Position numbers and translations under genes: made by a program. Under the pieces are notes generated by a model. It was not told the origin of the DNA and made no database searches. It worked only from the letters and a program-made list of their open reading frames with translations. Shown here piece after piece: positions 8,247 to 17,386 of a DNA stretch of 64,000 bases (position 1 is the first letter of the stretch; each line of letters starts with the position of its first letter). Origin of the DNA: Phenylobacterium sp. (GTDB lineage: Bacteria; Pseudomonadota; Alphaproteobacteria; Caulobacterales; Caulobacteraceae); NCBI GenBank assembly GCA_017991675.1, contig JAGOQB010000004.1, positions 62,001 through 126,000 of the forward strand, read 5' to 3'.

Positions 8247-8755
8247 CGGCGGGTTCCCAGGCGCGGGCCGGGCGTCGGGCGACGTTCGGCGGGCTGGTCG
8301 AAAAGATCGTCGTCGAAAGCCGCGCGCGACGGCGCGGGGCCGGCCTGGCGGCGGGCGGGGGGCGGCTCGGGCTCACGCTCGGGCCGACGATCGCGCGCGG
8401 CCGAAAGCAGCGAGCCCAGCCGCTGGGTGACGCGCTCGACATCGGCCTCGGCGACCGGCTCGGCGCGGCCGGCGGGCGCGCCCTGCAGCTGGCGATCGAG
8501 CTTGGCGGTCAGGGCGCGGGCCTTGTCGATGCGGTCGGCCAGGGCGTCGTGGGCCTCGTCGGTCGCCGCGCGCAGGTCGGCCAGCCCCTGTTCGGCGCGG
8601 GCGGCGGCGGCGTCCAGCTCGGCGACCGCCCTGGCGAACCCCTCGTGGCTCTCGCGCAGCGCCTTCAGCCGCCCGTTCAGGCGGTAGCCCATCATCAGGG
8701 CCGCGGCCAGCAGGCCGGCCAGCATCAGGTTCAGGCCGATCGCGATGGCGCTCAT
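8243..8755 (-). CDS. DUF6468-type membrane protein of the fliM operon
   Basis: A 170-residue protein with one N-terminal transmembrane helix (LNLMLAGLLAAALMMGYRL) and a long charged coiled-coil (LKALRESHEGFARAVAELDAAAARAEQGLADLRAATDEA region), followed by a disordered Arg/Pro-rich tail. It resembles the DUF6468 proteins encoded between fliM and motE in many Alphaproteobacteria. It overlaps fliM and the motE-like gene by 4 bases each (ATGA-type), so all are translated together. Function unknown; the context implies a flagellar motor or export accessory role. The family number is from memory. Confidence 0.7.
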   Translation of the reverse strand: MSAIAIGLNLMLAGLLAAALMMGYRLNGRLKALRESHEGFARAVAELDAAAARAEQGLADLRAATDEAHDALADRIDKARALTAKLDRQLQGAPAGRAEPVAEADVERVTQRLGSLLSAARDRRPEREPEPPPARRQAGPAPSRAAFDDDLFDQPAERRPTPGPRLGTRR

Positions 8756-9843
8756 TTGAACCTCGAAATGGCTTTCTTGGCGTGTGGCGACAGCGGGCCG
8801 TCGACACGCACGGCGATGTGGTGGTTGCGCCGGCCCATGCGGCCGCGGGTCAGCGGGATCGAGCCCGCGCGCAGCTCGACCTGGCTGTCGGGGGTCGAGT
8901 TCAGCATCAGGGTGTCGCCGACCTTGAGCTCCAGCACCTGGCGCAGCGGCAGCTGCTGCTCGTCCAGCACCGCGCGGACGTCGAGCTGGGTGGTCCAGAG
9001 CTCGGTCGCCAGGTGGCTTTCCCAGATGTTGTCGCGCCCGAACTTCTCGCCCATGAACTGCTGCAGCAGCATCTTCCGGATCGGCTCGAGGGTCGCATAG
9101 GGCAGCAGCAGCTCGATGCGCCCGCCGCGGTCCTCCATGTCGATGCGCAGCTTGACCAGGATCGCCGCATTGGCGGGACGCGCGATGGCGGCGAAGCGCG
9201 GATTGGTCTCCAGCCGGTCGAGCGTGAAGGTCACCGGGGTCAGCGGCTCGAAGGCGGCGCGGGCGTCGGCCAGCACGACCTCGACCATCCGCTGGACCAG
9301 CACCCGCTCGATGGTGGTGTAGGGCCGGCCCTCGATGCGCATGGCCGCGGTGCCGCGGCGCCCGCCCAGCAGCACGTCGACGATCGAGTAGATCAGGTTG
9401 GAGTCGACCGTCAGCAGGCCGTAGTTCTCCAGCTCCTCGGCCTTGAACACCGAGAGGATGGCCGGCAGCGGGATCGAGTTCAGGTAGTCGCCGAAGCGGA
9501 TCGACGAGATGTTGTCGAGGCTGACCTCGACGTTGTCCGAGGTGAAGTTCCGCAAGCTGGTGGTCATCAACCGCACCAGGCGGTCGAAGACGATCTCCAG
9601 CATCGGCAGGCGCTCGTACGAGACCAGCGCCGAGTTGATGATCGCCCGGATGCCCGAACGTTCGGCCGCTTCCTCGTCCGACAGGTCGAAGCCCAGCAGG
9701 CTGTCGATCTCGTCCTGGTTCAGGATGCGCTCGGCGCCCAGCAGCCCCTCGACCTTCTCGTCGGGGTTCTGCCAGGTGGCCGGGTCGTCGGGGTTCATCG
9801 CACCCTGCATCCCGCCGATGATCTGAGGTTCTTCGTCAGCCAT
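8752..9843 (-). CDS. fliM: Flagellar motor switch protein FliM
   Basis: C-ring switch protein that binds CheY-P and transmits direction changes to FliG. The 363 residues contain the N-terminal CheY-binding motif ILNQDEIDSLLGF (about residue 40), the CheC-like middle domain (RAIINSALVSYERLPMLEIVFDRL onward) with the GGxG loop LLGGRRGTAAM, and the C-terminal SpoA domain (LDVRAVLDEQQLPLRQVLELKVGDTLML). There is an extra 30-residue acidic N-terminal extension before the EIDSLL motif. It lies 26 bases after fliL. Confidence 0.97.
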   Translation of the reverse strand: MADEEPQIIGGMQGAMNPDDPATWQNPDEKVEGLLGAERILNQDEIDSLLGFDLSDEEAAERSGIRAIINSALVSYERLPMLEIVFDRLVRLMTTSLRNFTSDNVEVSLDNISSIRFGDYLNSIPLPAILSVFKAEELENYGLLTVDSNLIYSIVDVLLGGRRGTAAMRIEGRPYTTIERVLVQRMVEVVLADARAAFEPLTPVTFTLDRLETNPRFAAIARPANAAILVKLRIDMEDRGGRIELLLPYATLEPIRKMLLQQFMGEKFGRDNIWESHLATELWTTQLDVRAVLDEQQLPLRQVLELKVGDTLMLNSTPDSQVELRAGSIPLTRGRMGRRNHHIAVRVDGPLSPHAKKAISRFK

Positions 9844-9869
9844 GGGTCACGCGCCAACCAGGGAGGGCC

Positions 9870-10454
9870 CTAGTTGATCAGCATCTCCTCGATCAGCACG
9901 GCGTTCACCTTCGACGGGGCGATGACCAGGTTGACCCGGCGCTGGATCTCCATGCGCAGCTGGTAGGAGCCCTGGGACCCTTGCAGGTCCTCGGGGCGCA
10001 GCTCGCGCAGGAAGGTCTGGAACATGTCCTGCAGCCTCGGCATGTTCGGTTCGAGCTGGTCGACCGTCGCCTGGTCCGGCACCTCCAGGGTGAGCTTGAG
10101 CTTCAGGAAGGTCGAGCGGCCGTCGGCGGTCTGCATGTTCACCACCACGCTGGGCATGGTGTAGAACAGGATGCCGTCGGGGCCTTCGCGCACCTCGCCG
10201 ACGGGCTTCTCGCCCTCGCCCTTCTTCTCGCTCTTCTTTTCCTTTTTCTTTTCGGCCGCCTTGCCGGCCGCCGCCTCGGGCTTCGGCTTCAGCAGGAAGA
10301 ACGCGCCGGCCCCGCCGCCGCCGAGCACGAGCACGGCCGCGACCCCGGCGATGATCATCATCTTCGGGGTGAACTTCTTCTTGGCGGGCGCGCCCTCGCC
10401 GTCTTCGCCTTCGGCGTCGCCTGGCGGGGCTTCCTTCACCTTGTCCTTGGCCAC
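9870..10454 (-). CDS. fliL: Flagellar basal-body-associated protein FliL
   Basis: Single-pass inner-membrane protein that surrounds the stator units. The 194-residue product has a charged cytoplasmic N-terminus, a transmembrane helix (MMIIAGVAAVLVLGGGGAGAFFLL, residues about 31-54), a lysine-rich linker (KKKEKKSEKK) and the periplasmic FliL/stomatin-like domain (LFYTMPSVVVNM ... FLKLKLTLEVPD ... MFQTFLRELRPEDLQGSQGSYQLRMEIQRRVN). It is first in the fliL-fliM-DUF6468-motE-TPR-barrel operon and has TTAA motifs upstream. Confidence 0.95.
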   Translation of the reverse strand: MAKDKVKEAPPGDAEGEDGEGAPAKKKFTPKMMIIAGVAAVLVLGGGGAGAFFLLKPKPEAAAGKAAEKKKEKKSEKKGEGEKPVGEVREGPDGILFYTMPSVVVNMQTADGRSTFLKLKLTLEVPDQATVDQLEPNMPRLQDMFQTFLRELRPEDLQGSQGSYQLRMEIQRRVNLVIAPSKVNAVLIEEMLIN

Positions 10455-10516
10455 GCGCGCGCGCTCCTTAGAATCTTACCCCGTCTCATGGCCCAGGCAT
10501 GGTTAAGGACAAGTTT

Positions 10517-10530
10517 TTAACGTGTGTTAA
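10517..10530. promoter_or_regulatory. CtrA-like TTAA pair upstream of fliL
   Basis: TTAACGTGTGTTAA has two TTAA half sites separated by 6 bases rather than the consensus 7; a third TTAA lies at 10503-10506. It is 63 bases upstream of fliL and 140 bases upstream of flgF. The fliLM promoter of Caulobacter is a known CtrA target, which supports the call, but the spacing is off by one. Confidence 0.45.
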
Positions 10531-10614
10531 CGAGCGCGATTTTCGTGCCGGGCAATTTCCGCCGGGCGGCGGGCGTTAACTTTATTTCCCGCTGTTTTCA
10601 TTGAACTTTTGAAC

Positions 10615-10630
10615 TGGCCCGATCCTTGCA
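10615..10630 (+). promoter_or_regulatory. Sigma-54 promoter of the flgF operon
   Basis: TGGCCCGATCCTTGCA matches the -24/-12 consensus TGGCACG-N4-TTGCA at all fixed positions except one (A to C). It lies 41 bases before the flgF ATG on the same strand. Late basal-body operons of Caulobacter are transcribed by sigma-54 with the activator FlbD, so the element fits its position. An FlbD enhancer could not be recognised by eye. Confidence 0.8.
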
Positions 10631-10671
10631 GCCAAACCGGCGACGAAAACGCCGCAGGTTAAGGCCTCGCC

Positions 10672-11409
10672 ATGGACAACGCCCTCTACGTCGGACTCTC
10701 GCGCCAGATGACCCTGCGCCGTGAACTCGACATCGTGGCCAACAACATCGCCAACATGGATACGACCGGATTCAAGGTCGAAAACCTGATGGTCGAGACC
10801 GAGCCGATGGCGCCGGCCCACACCTTCGGCGCGCCGCGGCCGGTGAAGTTCGTGATCGACCGCAGCGTCGGGCGCGACTTCGGCCAGGGCGTGCTGCGGG
10901 CCACCGGCGCGACCTTCGACCTCGGCATTCAGGGCGACGGCTTCTTCCGGGTGCGCGCCGCCGACGGCGAGCAGTTCACCCGCGACGGCCGCTTCCACAT
11001 GGACGCCGACGGCCGGCTGGTCACCGAGGACGGCGCGGCGCTGCTAGATGACGGCGGCGGCGAGATCGCCATCGACCCCAAGCTGGGCCCAGTGACCATC
11101 GCCAAGGACGGCACCGTCAGCCAGGGCAATGAGCGCCTGGGCAAGGTGGGCCTGGCCCGCTTCGACGAGCTGTCGGTGCTCGAGAAGGTCGGCGAGAACC
11201 GCTACCGCAACACCTCGAACGCCCAGCCCCAGCCGGCCACGGAATCGGTGATCCAGCAGGGGATGCTCGAGGGCTCCAACGTCAAACCGGTCTCCGAGAT
11301 CACCCGGATGATCGAGATCACCCGCACCTATGAGTCCGTCGCCAAGATGATGGACGCCAACGCTGAACTCTCCCGCCGCTCGATCGAGCGGATGGGCAAG
11401 GTGAACTGA
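10672..11409 (+). CDS. flgF: Flagellar basal-body rod protein FlgF
   Basis: Proximal rod protein. The 245 residues carry the N-terminal rod motif (LDIVANNIANMDTTGFKVE), a middle domain with the FDLGIQGDGFFRV and FTRDGRFHMDADGRLVTEDG blocks common to FlgF/FlgG, and the C-terminal helix (MIEITRTYESVAKMMDANAELSRRSIERMG). It opens a flgF-flgG-flgA-flgH unit behind a sigma-54 promoter. Confidence 0.96.
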   Translation: MDNALYVGLSRQMTLRRELDIVANNIANMDTTGFKVENLMVETEPMAPAHTFGAPRPVKFVIDRSVGRDFGQGVLRATGATFDLGIQGDGFFRVRAADGEQFTRDGRFHMDADGRLVTEDGAALLDDGGGEIAIDPKLGPVTIAKDGTVSQGNERLGKVGLARFDELSVLEKVGENRYRNTSNAQPQPATESVIQQGMLEGSNVKPVSEITRMIEITRTYESVAKMMDANAELSRRSIERMGKVN

Positions 11410-11422
11410 GGAACTTCCGCCG

Positions 11423-12211
11423 ATGCAAGCGCTCCGCACCGCCGCGACCGGCATGGCCGCCCAGCAGCTCAACGTCGAGGTCATCTCGAACAACATCGCC
11501 AACATGAACACCGTCGGCTTCAAGAAGCAGCGGGCGGAGTTCCAGGACCTGCTCTACCAGACCATCGAGCGGGCCGGCGCGCAGTCGTCCGACCAGGGCA
11601 CGGTCGTCCCGACCGGCGTGCAGGTCGGCGGCGGGGTGAAGACCGGCTCGGTCTACCGCATCACCCAGCAGGGCAACATGACCGCCACCGGCGGCAAGTT
11701 CGACCTGGCCATCTCCGGCCGCGGCTACTTCCAGGTGATGATGCCGAGCGGCGAGATCGCCTACACCCGCGCCGGCAACTTCTCGACCAACGACCAGGGC
11801 CAGCTGGTGACCGAGGACGGCTATCTGATCGAGCCGGCCATCACCGTTCCCGGCGACGCCACCGACATCTCGATCTCCAAGAGCGGCCAGGTCCAGGCGG
11901 TCCGCGCCGGCCAGACGGCGCAGGACGTGATCGGCAACCTGGAGCTGGCGACCTTCGTCAACGAGGCCGGCCTCGACGCCATCGGCGACAACCTGCTCAA
12001 GGAAAGCGCCGCCTCGGGCGCCCCGACCGTAGGCATCCCCGGCGTCGACGGCATCGGCGTGATCAACCAGGGCTACACCGAAGCCTCGAACGTCGACGCG
12101 GTCAGCGAAATCACCGCCCTCATCGTCGCCCAGCGGGCGTATGAGATGAACTCGAAGGTCATCACCTCGGCCGACGAGATGCTGCGCACCGCCAGCAACA
12201 TCCGGTCCTGA
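11423..12211 (+). CDS. flgG: Flagellar distal rod protein FlgG
   Basis: Distal rod subunit. The 262 residues start MQALRTAATGMAAQQLNVEV and include the rod motif (ISNNIANMNTVGFKKQRAEFQDLLYQ), the FlgG-specific stretch GVQVGGGVKTGSVYRITQQGNM, the FDLAISGRGYFQVMMPSG block and the C-terminal NVDAVSEITALIVAQRAYEMNSKVI. Length and motifs distinguish it from flgF directly upstream (13-base gap). Confidence 0.97.
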   Translation: MQALRTAATGMAAQQLNVEVISNNIANMNTVGFKKQRAEFQDLLYQTIERAGAQSSDQGTVVPTGVQVGGGVKTGSVYRITQQGNMTATGGKFDLAISGRGYFQVMMPSGEIAYTRAGNFSTNDQGQLVTEDGYLIEPAITVPGDATDISISKSGQVQAVRAGQTAQDVIGNLELATFVNEAGLDAIGDNLLKESAASGAPTVGIPGVDGIGVINQGYTEASNVDAVSEITALIVAQRAYEMNSKVITSADEMLRTASNIRS

Positions 12212-12213
12212 TC

Positions 12214-12966
12214 ATGATCAAGCGCCTCCTGATCGCCGCTGCGGCGGCCCTGCTCGCCTCCCCGGCCCTGGCCGGCCAACCGGTCGTGCTGAAGGCCGAC
12301 CCCGTCGACGGCGACGGGATCATCACCCTGTCGGACCTGTTCGACGGCGCCGGCGCCGCCGGCAAGACCCCGGTCGCCGCCAAGCCGGGCGCCTCTGCGG
12401 TGCTGGACGCCGCCGCCGTGCAGGGGATCGCCCGCCGGGCCGGGCTCGACTGGGCCAACGCCGAGGGCTTCCGCCGCATCGTGGTGCGCAGCGCGGCCGC
12501 CGGCTCGGGCCTGGCCGCCGCCGGCCCCGCCGCGCGCGGCAATGTCGAGGTGCTGACCTACGCCCGCAGCCTGTCGGCCGGCGAGATCGTGCAGCCGCAG
12601 GACCTGGTCTGGGGCAAGGCCGCCGCCGCCCCCGCCGACGCGCCGAACGACGCCGAGGCGATCATCGGCCTGGCCGCCAAGCGCCCGCTGCGCGCCGGAG
12701 CCGCGGTCTCGGGCCGCGACGTCTCGGCCCCGCAGGTCATCAAGTCCGGCGACCTGATCACCGTCACCTACCAGGACGGCGGCATCTCGCTGGTGCTGCA
12801 GGGCAAGGCCATGGCCGCCGCCGGCCTCGGCGAAACCCTGGCGGTGCAGAACATCGCCTCCAAGAAGATCATCCAGGCCGTCGCCAGCGGTCCCGGCCAA
12901 GCGCTCGTCGGCCCCGCCGCCGACCAGCTGAAGGCCCTCCCCCGCACCCAGTACGCGCTCCGTTAG
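12214..12966 (+). CDS. flgA: Flagellar P-ring assembly chaperone FlgA
   Basis: Periplasmic chaperone for FlgI P-ring assembly. The 250-residue product has a signal peptide (MIKRLLIAAAAALLASPALA) and a C-terminal SAF domain starting near VEVLTYARSLSAGEIVQPQDLVWG and containing AKRPLRAGAAVSGRDVSAPQVIKSGDLITVTYQDGG. It begins 2 bases after flgG. flgI itself is not in this cluster, as in Caulobacter, where the P-ring gene lies elsewhere. Confidence 0.93.
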   Translation: MIKRLLIAAAAALLASPALAGQPVVLKADPVDGDGIITLSDLFDGAGAAGKTPVAAKPGASAVLDAAAVQGIARRAGLDWANAEGFRRIVVRSAAAGSGLAAAGPAARGNVEVLTYARSLSAGEIVQPQDLVWGKAAAAPADAPNDAEAIIGLAAKRPLRAGAAVSGRDVSAPQVIKSGDLITVTYQDGGISLVLQGKAMAAAGLGETLAVQNIASKKIIQAVASGPGQALVGPAADQLKALPRTQYALR

Positions 12967-12978
12967 GGATCACCGCCC

Positions 12979-13710
12979 ATGCGCCTTTCCGTTCTCGCCG
13001 TCCTCGCCCTGGCCCCGCTGGCCGCCTGCTCGACCGTCACCGAGGCCGTGCGCGGCCCCGAACTGGCCCCCGTCGGCTATCCGGCCCCGCTGGTCTCCCG
13101 CGAACAGCCGACCTTCGTCTCGGCCCGTGAACCCGCCCCGCAGCCGGCCTCGGCCAACTCGCTGTGGCGGACCGGCGCGCGCGCCTTCTTCATCGACCAG
13201 CGCGCCAACCGGGTCGGCGACATCCTGACGGTGCAGATCGACATCGACGACAGCGCCCAGACCCGCAACGCCTCGACCAGCAGCCGTACGGCCGGCATGC
13301 AGGCCGGCGTCGACAACTTCTTCGGGCTGGAGTCGAGCCTCGGCAAGATTTTCCCGGGCGGCTACGACCCGTCGAGCATGATCAACACCAACTCGACCTC
13401 GAACAACGCCGGGTCCGGCGCGGTGACCCGCTCGGAGAAGATCTCGCTGACCATCGCCGCGGTGGTCACCAACGTCCTGCCGAACGGCAACATGGTGATC
13501 CAGGGCACCCAGGAGGTGCGCACCAACGCCGAGCTGCGCCAGCTGACCGTGGCCGGCATCGTGCGGCCGGAAGACATCTCCTCGGCCAACACCATCCGCC
13601 ACACCCAGATCGCCGAGGCGCGGATCAGCTATGGCGGCCGCGGCGACATCAGCCGCGTCCAGAAGGTGCCGGCGGGCCAGTCGCTGGTCGAGCGGTTCCA
13701 GCCGTTCTGA
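12979..13710 (+). CDS. flgH: Flagellar L-ring lipoprotein FlgH
   Basis: Outer-membrane L-ring subunit. The 243 residues start with a lipoprotein signal (MRLSVLAVLALAPLAACS, lipobox LAAC, Cys 17). Family blocks are visible: SLWRTGARAFFIDQRANRVGDILTVQIDIDD, KISLTIAAVVTNVLPNGNMVIQGTQEVRTN, and the C-terminal VAGIVRPEDISSANTIRHTQIAEARISYGGRG. Last clear flagellar gene of the flgF operon, 12 bases after flgA. Confidence 0.96.
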   Translation: MRLSVLAVLALAPLAACSTVTEAVRGPELAPVGYPAPLVSREQPTFVSAREPAPQPASANSLWRTGARAFFIDQRANRVGDILTVQIDIDDSAQTRNASTSSRTAGMQAGVDNFFGLESSLGKIFPGGYDPSSMINTNSTSNNAGSGAVTRSEKISLTIAAVVTNVLPNGNMVIQGTQEVRTNAELRQLTVAGIVRPEDISSANTIRHTQIAEARISYGGRGDISRVQKVPAGQSLVERFQPF

Positions 13711-13748
13711 CGGTGGAGGCGGGCGCGGCCCGATGCTAGCTTGAGCCG

Positions 13749-14255
13749 ATGAAGTCCGCCGCCGCGCTCGCTTTCGCCCTCCTCACCGCCTCCGGCGCCG
13801 CCCATGCCCAGGACGCCGACTACGCCTGGAGCGTCGAGACGCCCAAGGACGCCGAGGCGGCGCTGCGCTACGGCCTGCACGACACCGACGACCAGCCGAT
13901 CGCCTTCACCTGCGTGCGCGGCTCGGGCCAGGTGAAGGTCAGCGCCGACATCGCCAAGCGGCTGGGGGTCGAGCGGGTCGGCGAGACCTGGGTCGACAAG
14001 TCCGGCGTGCGCGCGCCCTGGCCGATGAGCGTGGCCCTGGCCTCGGAAGGCGCGTCGCTGAGCCTGCGCGGCGTCGGCCATCCCAACGACATCACCGACG
14101 GGACCCTGGTGCTGACCGAGTTCTCGACCCGCGCGCCGCTGGCTGCGGCCTTCCGCAAGACCGGGGTCATCAGCCTGACCGCGGCCGGGGAAAGCGTGAA
14201 GCCGCCGCCCGCGCCAAAGGGCGCGGTGCGCAAGTTCCTCGGCGCCTGCAAGTAG
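13749..14255 (+). CDS. Secreted protein of unknown function downstream of flgH
   Basis: A 168-residue protein with a signal peptide (MKSAAALAFALLTASGAAHA, cleaved before QDADYAW). The mature domain has no family I can name; it looks beta-rich (AFTCVRGSGQVKVSADI, MSVALASEGASLSLRGVG, GTLVLTEFSTRAPL) and contains two cysteines, one near the N-terminus (FTCVRG) and one three residues from the end (GACK), which could form a disulfide. It lies 38 bases after flgH and may be read from the same transcript; it ends 4 bases before the convergent dxs stop. A flagellar link is only positional. Confidence 0.75.
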   Translation: MKSAAALAFALLTASGAAHAQDADYAWSVETPKDAEAALRYGLHDTDDQPIAFTCVRGSGQVKVSADIAKRLGVERVGETWVDKSGVRAPWPMSVALASEGASLSLRGVGHPNDITDGTLVLTEFSTRAPLAAAFRKTGVISLTAAGESVKPPPAPKGAVRKFLGACK

Positions 14256-14259
14256 GGAC

Positions 14260-16179
14260 TTAGGCCCGGCGACCCGCCGCCGAGACGTTGTCGACGCCCA
14301 GCGCCGCGAGCGCGCCGGCGACGATGCCCTCGGCGTCCAGTCCGGCCTGGGCGTACATCACCTCGGGCTTGTCCTGGTCCTGGAAGATGTCGGGCAGGGT
14401 CAGGGTGCGGACCTTCAGCCCGCGGTCCAGCGCCCCGTGCTGGGCCAGGGCCTGCAGCACGAACGAACCGAAGCCGCCCATGGCTCCCTCTTCCACCGTG
14501 ATCAGGGCCTCGTGGTTGCGCGCCAGGTTCAGGATCAGGTCGATGTCGAGCGGCTTGGCGAAGCGGGCGTCGGCGACGGTGGCCGACAGGCCGCGCGCGG
14601 CCAGCAGGTCGGCGGCCTTGAGGCTTTCGCCCAGGCGGGTGCCGAACGACAGGATGGCGACGGCCGAACCTTCGCGGACGATGCGGCCCTTGCCGATTTC
14701 CAGCGGCGCGGCCAGGTCGGGAATGGCGACGCCGACGCCCTCGCCGCGCGGATAGCGGAAGGCCGACGGCCGGTCGTCGATCTCCGCGGCGGTGGCGATC
14801 ATGGCGGCCAGTTCGGCCTCATCGGCGGCCGCCATCAGCACCATGCCGGGCAGCGCGCCCATGAAGCCGATGTCGAACGAGCCGGCATGGGTCGCCCCAT
14901 CGGCGCCGACCAGACCGGCGCGGTCCATGGCGAAGCGCACGGGCAGGCCCTGGATCGCCACGTCGTGGACGACCTGATCGTAGCCGCGCTGCAGGAAGGT
15001 CGAGTAGATCGCGCAGAACGGCTTCATGCCGTCGGCGGCCAGGCCCGCGGCGAAGGTCACCGCATGCTGCTCGGCGATGCCGACGTCGAACATTCGCTCG
15101 GGGAAGCGCTTGGCGAACAGGTCCAGGCCCGTGCCGCTATCCATCGCCGCGGTGATGGCGACGATCTTCGGGTCGAGTTCGGCCCGCTTGATCAGCTCCT
15201 GGGCGAAGACCTTGGTGTAGGTCGGAGCGGCGGGCGCGCTCTTGGCCTGCTGGCCGGTGATGACGTCGAACTTGGCCACCGCGTGCAGCTTGTCGGCGGC
15301 GCTCTCGGCCGGGGCGTAGCCCTTGCCCTTCTGGGTGACGACGTGAACCAGGACCGGCTTGTCCTTGATTTCGCGCACGTTCTTCAGCACCGGCACCAGG
15401 GCGTCCAGGTCGTGCCCGTCGATCGGGCCGACATAGTAGAAGCCCAGTTCCTCGAACAGGGTGCCCCCGGTGACCATGCCGCGGGCGTATTCCTCGGCCT
15501 TGCGGGCGGCTTCCTGCAGCGGCTTGGGCAGCACCTTGGCCACCGACTTGCCGAGATTGCGCAGCGACTGGTAGCCGCCGCCGGAGACCACGCGGGCGAG
15601 ATAGGCGCTCATCCCGCCGACCGGCGGGGCGATCGACATGTCGTTGTCGTTGAGGATAACGGTCAGCTGGCCGGTGGTGGCGTGGCAGGCGTTGTTCATC
15701 GCCTCATAGGCCATGCCGGCGCTCATCGAGCCGTCGCCGATCACCGCCACCACGCTGTTGTCCTTGCCGGCCGCGTCGCGCGCGGCGGCGAAGCCCAGGG
15801 CCGCCGAGATCGAAGTCGCCGCATGCGCCGCGCCGAACGGGTCGTATTCGCTCTCGCTGCGCTTGGTGAAGCCCGACAGCCCGCCGCCCTGGCGCAGGGT
15901 GCGGATGCGCTCGCGCCGGCCGGTCAGGATCTTGTGCGGATAGGTCTGGTGGCCGACGTCCCAGATCAGGATGTCTTCCGGCGTCTCATAGACGTGGTGC
16001 AGCGCCACCGTGAGTTCGACCACGCCCAGGCCGGCGCCGAAGTGCCCGCCGGTCTGCGACACCACATCGATCATTTCGGCCCGCAGTTCATCGGCCAGCT
16101 GGCGCAGTTCAGGCGCGCTGAAACCGCGCATGTCGCGGGGATACGAAACCTTGTCGAGCAGGGGCGTGACTGGCGGCAT
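14260..16179 (-). CDS. dxs: 1-deoxy-D-xylulose-5-phosphate synthase
   Basis: Thiamine-diphosphate enzyme that condenses pyruvate and glyceraldehyde 3-phosphate, first step of the MEP isoprenoid pathway. At 639 residues it is full length. The N-terminal [21 protein letters not shown] with its catalytic His, the ThDP motif [17 protein letters not shown], the conserved YVGPIDGHD, and the transketolase C-terminal block [21 protein letters not shown] are all present. It is followed on the same strand by a polyprenyl synthase gene upstream (16198-17076), so two isoprenoid steps are encoded together. Confidence 0.97.
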   Translation of the reverse strand: MPPVTPLLDKVSYPRDMRGFSAPELRQLADELRAEMIDVVSQTGGHFGAGLGVVELTVALHHVYETPEDILIWDVGHQTYPHKILTGRRERIRTLRQGGGLSGFTKRSESEYDPFGAAHAATSISAALGFAAARDAAGKDNSVVAVIGDGSMSAGMAYEAMNNACHATTGQLTVILNDNDMSIAPPVGGMSAYLARVVSGGGYQSLRNLGKSVAKVLPKPLQEAARKAEEYARGMVTGGTLFEELGFYYVGPIDGHDLDALVPVLKNVREIKDKPVLVHVVTQKGKGYAPAESAADKLHAVAKFDVITGQQAKSAPAAPTYTKVFAQELIKRAELDPKIVAITAAMDSGTGLDLFAKRFPERMFDVGIAEQHAVTFAAGLAADGMKPFCAIYSTFLQRGYDQVVHDVAIQGLPVRFAMDRAGLVGADGATHAGSFDIGFMGALPGMVLMAAADEAELAAMIATAAEIDDRPSAFRYPRGEGVGVAIPDLAAPLEIGKGRIVREGSAVAILSFGTRLGESLKAADLLAARGLSATVADARFAKPLDIDLILNLARNHEALITVEEGAMGGFGSFVLQALAQHGALDRGLKVRTLTLPDIFQDQDKPEVMYAQAGLDAEGIVAGALAALGVDNVSAAGRRA

Positions 16180-16197
16180 ATTGTTGTTGTTCTCGAT

Positions 16198-17076
16198 CTA
16201 GTTCCGGCGATCTAACACGAAATCGACGCTGGCCCGCAGGAAATCGGCCCGCGGGCCGAACGGATCAAGATGCGATTTCGTCTGTTCGGCCAGCAGCGCC
16301 ACGCGTTCGCGCGCCGCGCCCGCCCCGAGCAGGGTGACGTAGTTCGCCTTGCCCTTCTCGGCGTCCTTGCCGGCCTTCTTGCCCAGCACCGCGCTGTCGC
16401 CCTCGACGTCCAGCAGGTCGTCGACGATCTGATAGGCCAGCCCGATGTCCTGGGCGAAGGCCATCAGCGCGTGGCGCTCGGCATCGCCGGCATGGGCCAT
16501 GACCAGCGGCAGCTCGAACGAGACCGCGATCAGCGCCCCGGTCTTCAGCCGCTGCATGCGGGCCACCGCGCCCAGGTCGTCTCGCACGCCCAGCATGTCG
16601 ATCATCTGGCCGCCGCACATGCCGCGCGCGCCGGCCGCCTGGGCCAGCTTCAGCACCATCTCGGCGCGCACCGCCCCGTCGTGGTGGGTGTCGGGATCGG
16701 CGAGGATCTCGAAGGCGAAGGTCTGCAGGGCGTCGCCCGCCAGCACCGCGGTCGCCTCGTCATAGGCCCGGTGCACGGTCGGCCGGCCGCGGCGCACGTC
16801 GTCGTCGTCCATGCACGGCAGGTCGTCGTGGATCAGGCTGTAGGCCTGGATGCACTCCAGCGCGCAGGCCGCGCGCAGCACCGCGCGTTCGTCCAGATCG
16901 AACATCTTGCCGGTTTCGAGGGCGAAGAACGGCCGCAGACGCTTGCCCGGACCGAGCGCGGCGTAACGCATGGCTTCGGTCAGCCGCTGCTCGGGCCCCT
17001 CGGCCCGCGGCAGAAGTTCGTCGAGCGCCACCGTCACCAGGTCGGCGGCCTCCGCGAGGCGCTTGCCGAGCGCCAT
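16198..17076 (-). CDS. ispA: Polyprenyl diphosphate synthase (farnesyl/geranylgeranyl type)
   Basis: Cytoplasmic prenyltransferase that elongates DMAPP/GPP with IPP. I start it at ATG 17076 ([10 protein letters not shown]), one base after the xseB stop, giving 292 residues. The first Asp-rich motif [19 protein letters not shown] and the second ([13 protein letters not shown]) are intact, as is the GKRLRPFF substrate block. The insertion between the Asp pairs of the first motif ([10 protein letters not shown]) is the short-chain bacterial FPP type. Placed between xseB and dxs, the classic xseB-ispA-dxs order. Chain length (C15 or C20) is inferred. Confidence 0.92.
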   Translation of the reverse strand: MALGKRLAEAADLVTVALDELLPRAEGPEQRLTEAMRYAALGPGKRLRPFFALETGKMFDLDERAVLRAACALECIQAYSLIHDDLPCMDDDDVRRGRPTVHRAYDEATAVLAGDALQTFAFEILADPDTHHDGAVRAEMVLKLAQAAGARGMCGGQMIDMLGVRDDLGAVARMQRLKTGALIAVSFELPLVMAHAGDAERHALMAFAQDIGLAYQIVDDLLDVEGDSAVLGKKAGKDAEKGKANYVTLLGAGAARERVALLAEQTKSHLDPFGPRADFLRASVDFVLDRRN

Positions 17077-17077
17077 G

Positions 17078-17320
17078 TCAGTTGAACTCGGCGGGCTCGA
17101 CGCCGGCCTGGCCGTTGGCGCCGACCACGATCTTCTCGACCCGCAGGCGCGCGGCCTCGAGGCGCTTTTCGCAATGGGCCTTGAGCAGCGCGCCCCGCTC
17201 GTAGAGTTCGATCGACTGCTCCAGCGGCGCCTGGCCCGATTCCAGCTGGCCGACGATACGTTCCAGCTCGGCCAGGGCCTGCTCGAAGGAGAGCGCGTCA
17301 ATGTCAGCGGCGTCGGCCAT
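17078..17320 (-). CDS. xseB: Exodeoxyribonuclease VII small subunit
   Basis: Small helical subunit that associates with XseA in exonuclease VII. The 80 residues have the family pattern: [55 protein letters not shown]. It sits directly before ispA and dxs with a 1-base gap, the widespread xseB-ispA-dxs arrangement. Confidence 0.95.
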   Translation of the reverse strand: MADAADIDALSFEQALAELERIVGQLESGQAPLEQSIELYERGALLKAHCEKRLEAARLRVEKIVVGANGQAGVEPAEFN

Positions 17321-17386
17321 TCCGATTTCCTTGAGAAGCTAGCAGGTTAGTGACCGGCGCCCCGGCCCGCAACGTTTCGAGCGTCG

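Noticed and set aside
5044..8442. A 1132-codon open frame on the minus strand overlapping the TPR and motE-like genes
   Set aside because: It is Arg/Gly/Pro rich without domains and lies in the shifted frame of two well-supported genes; a high-GC shadow.
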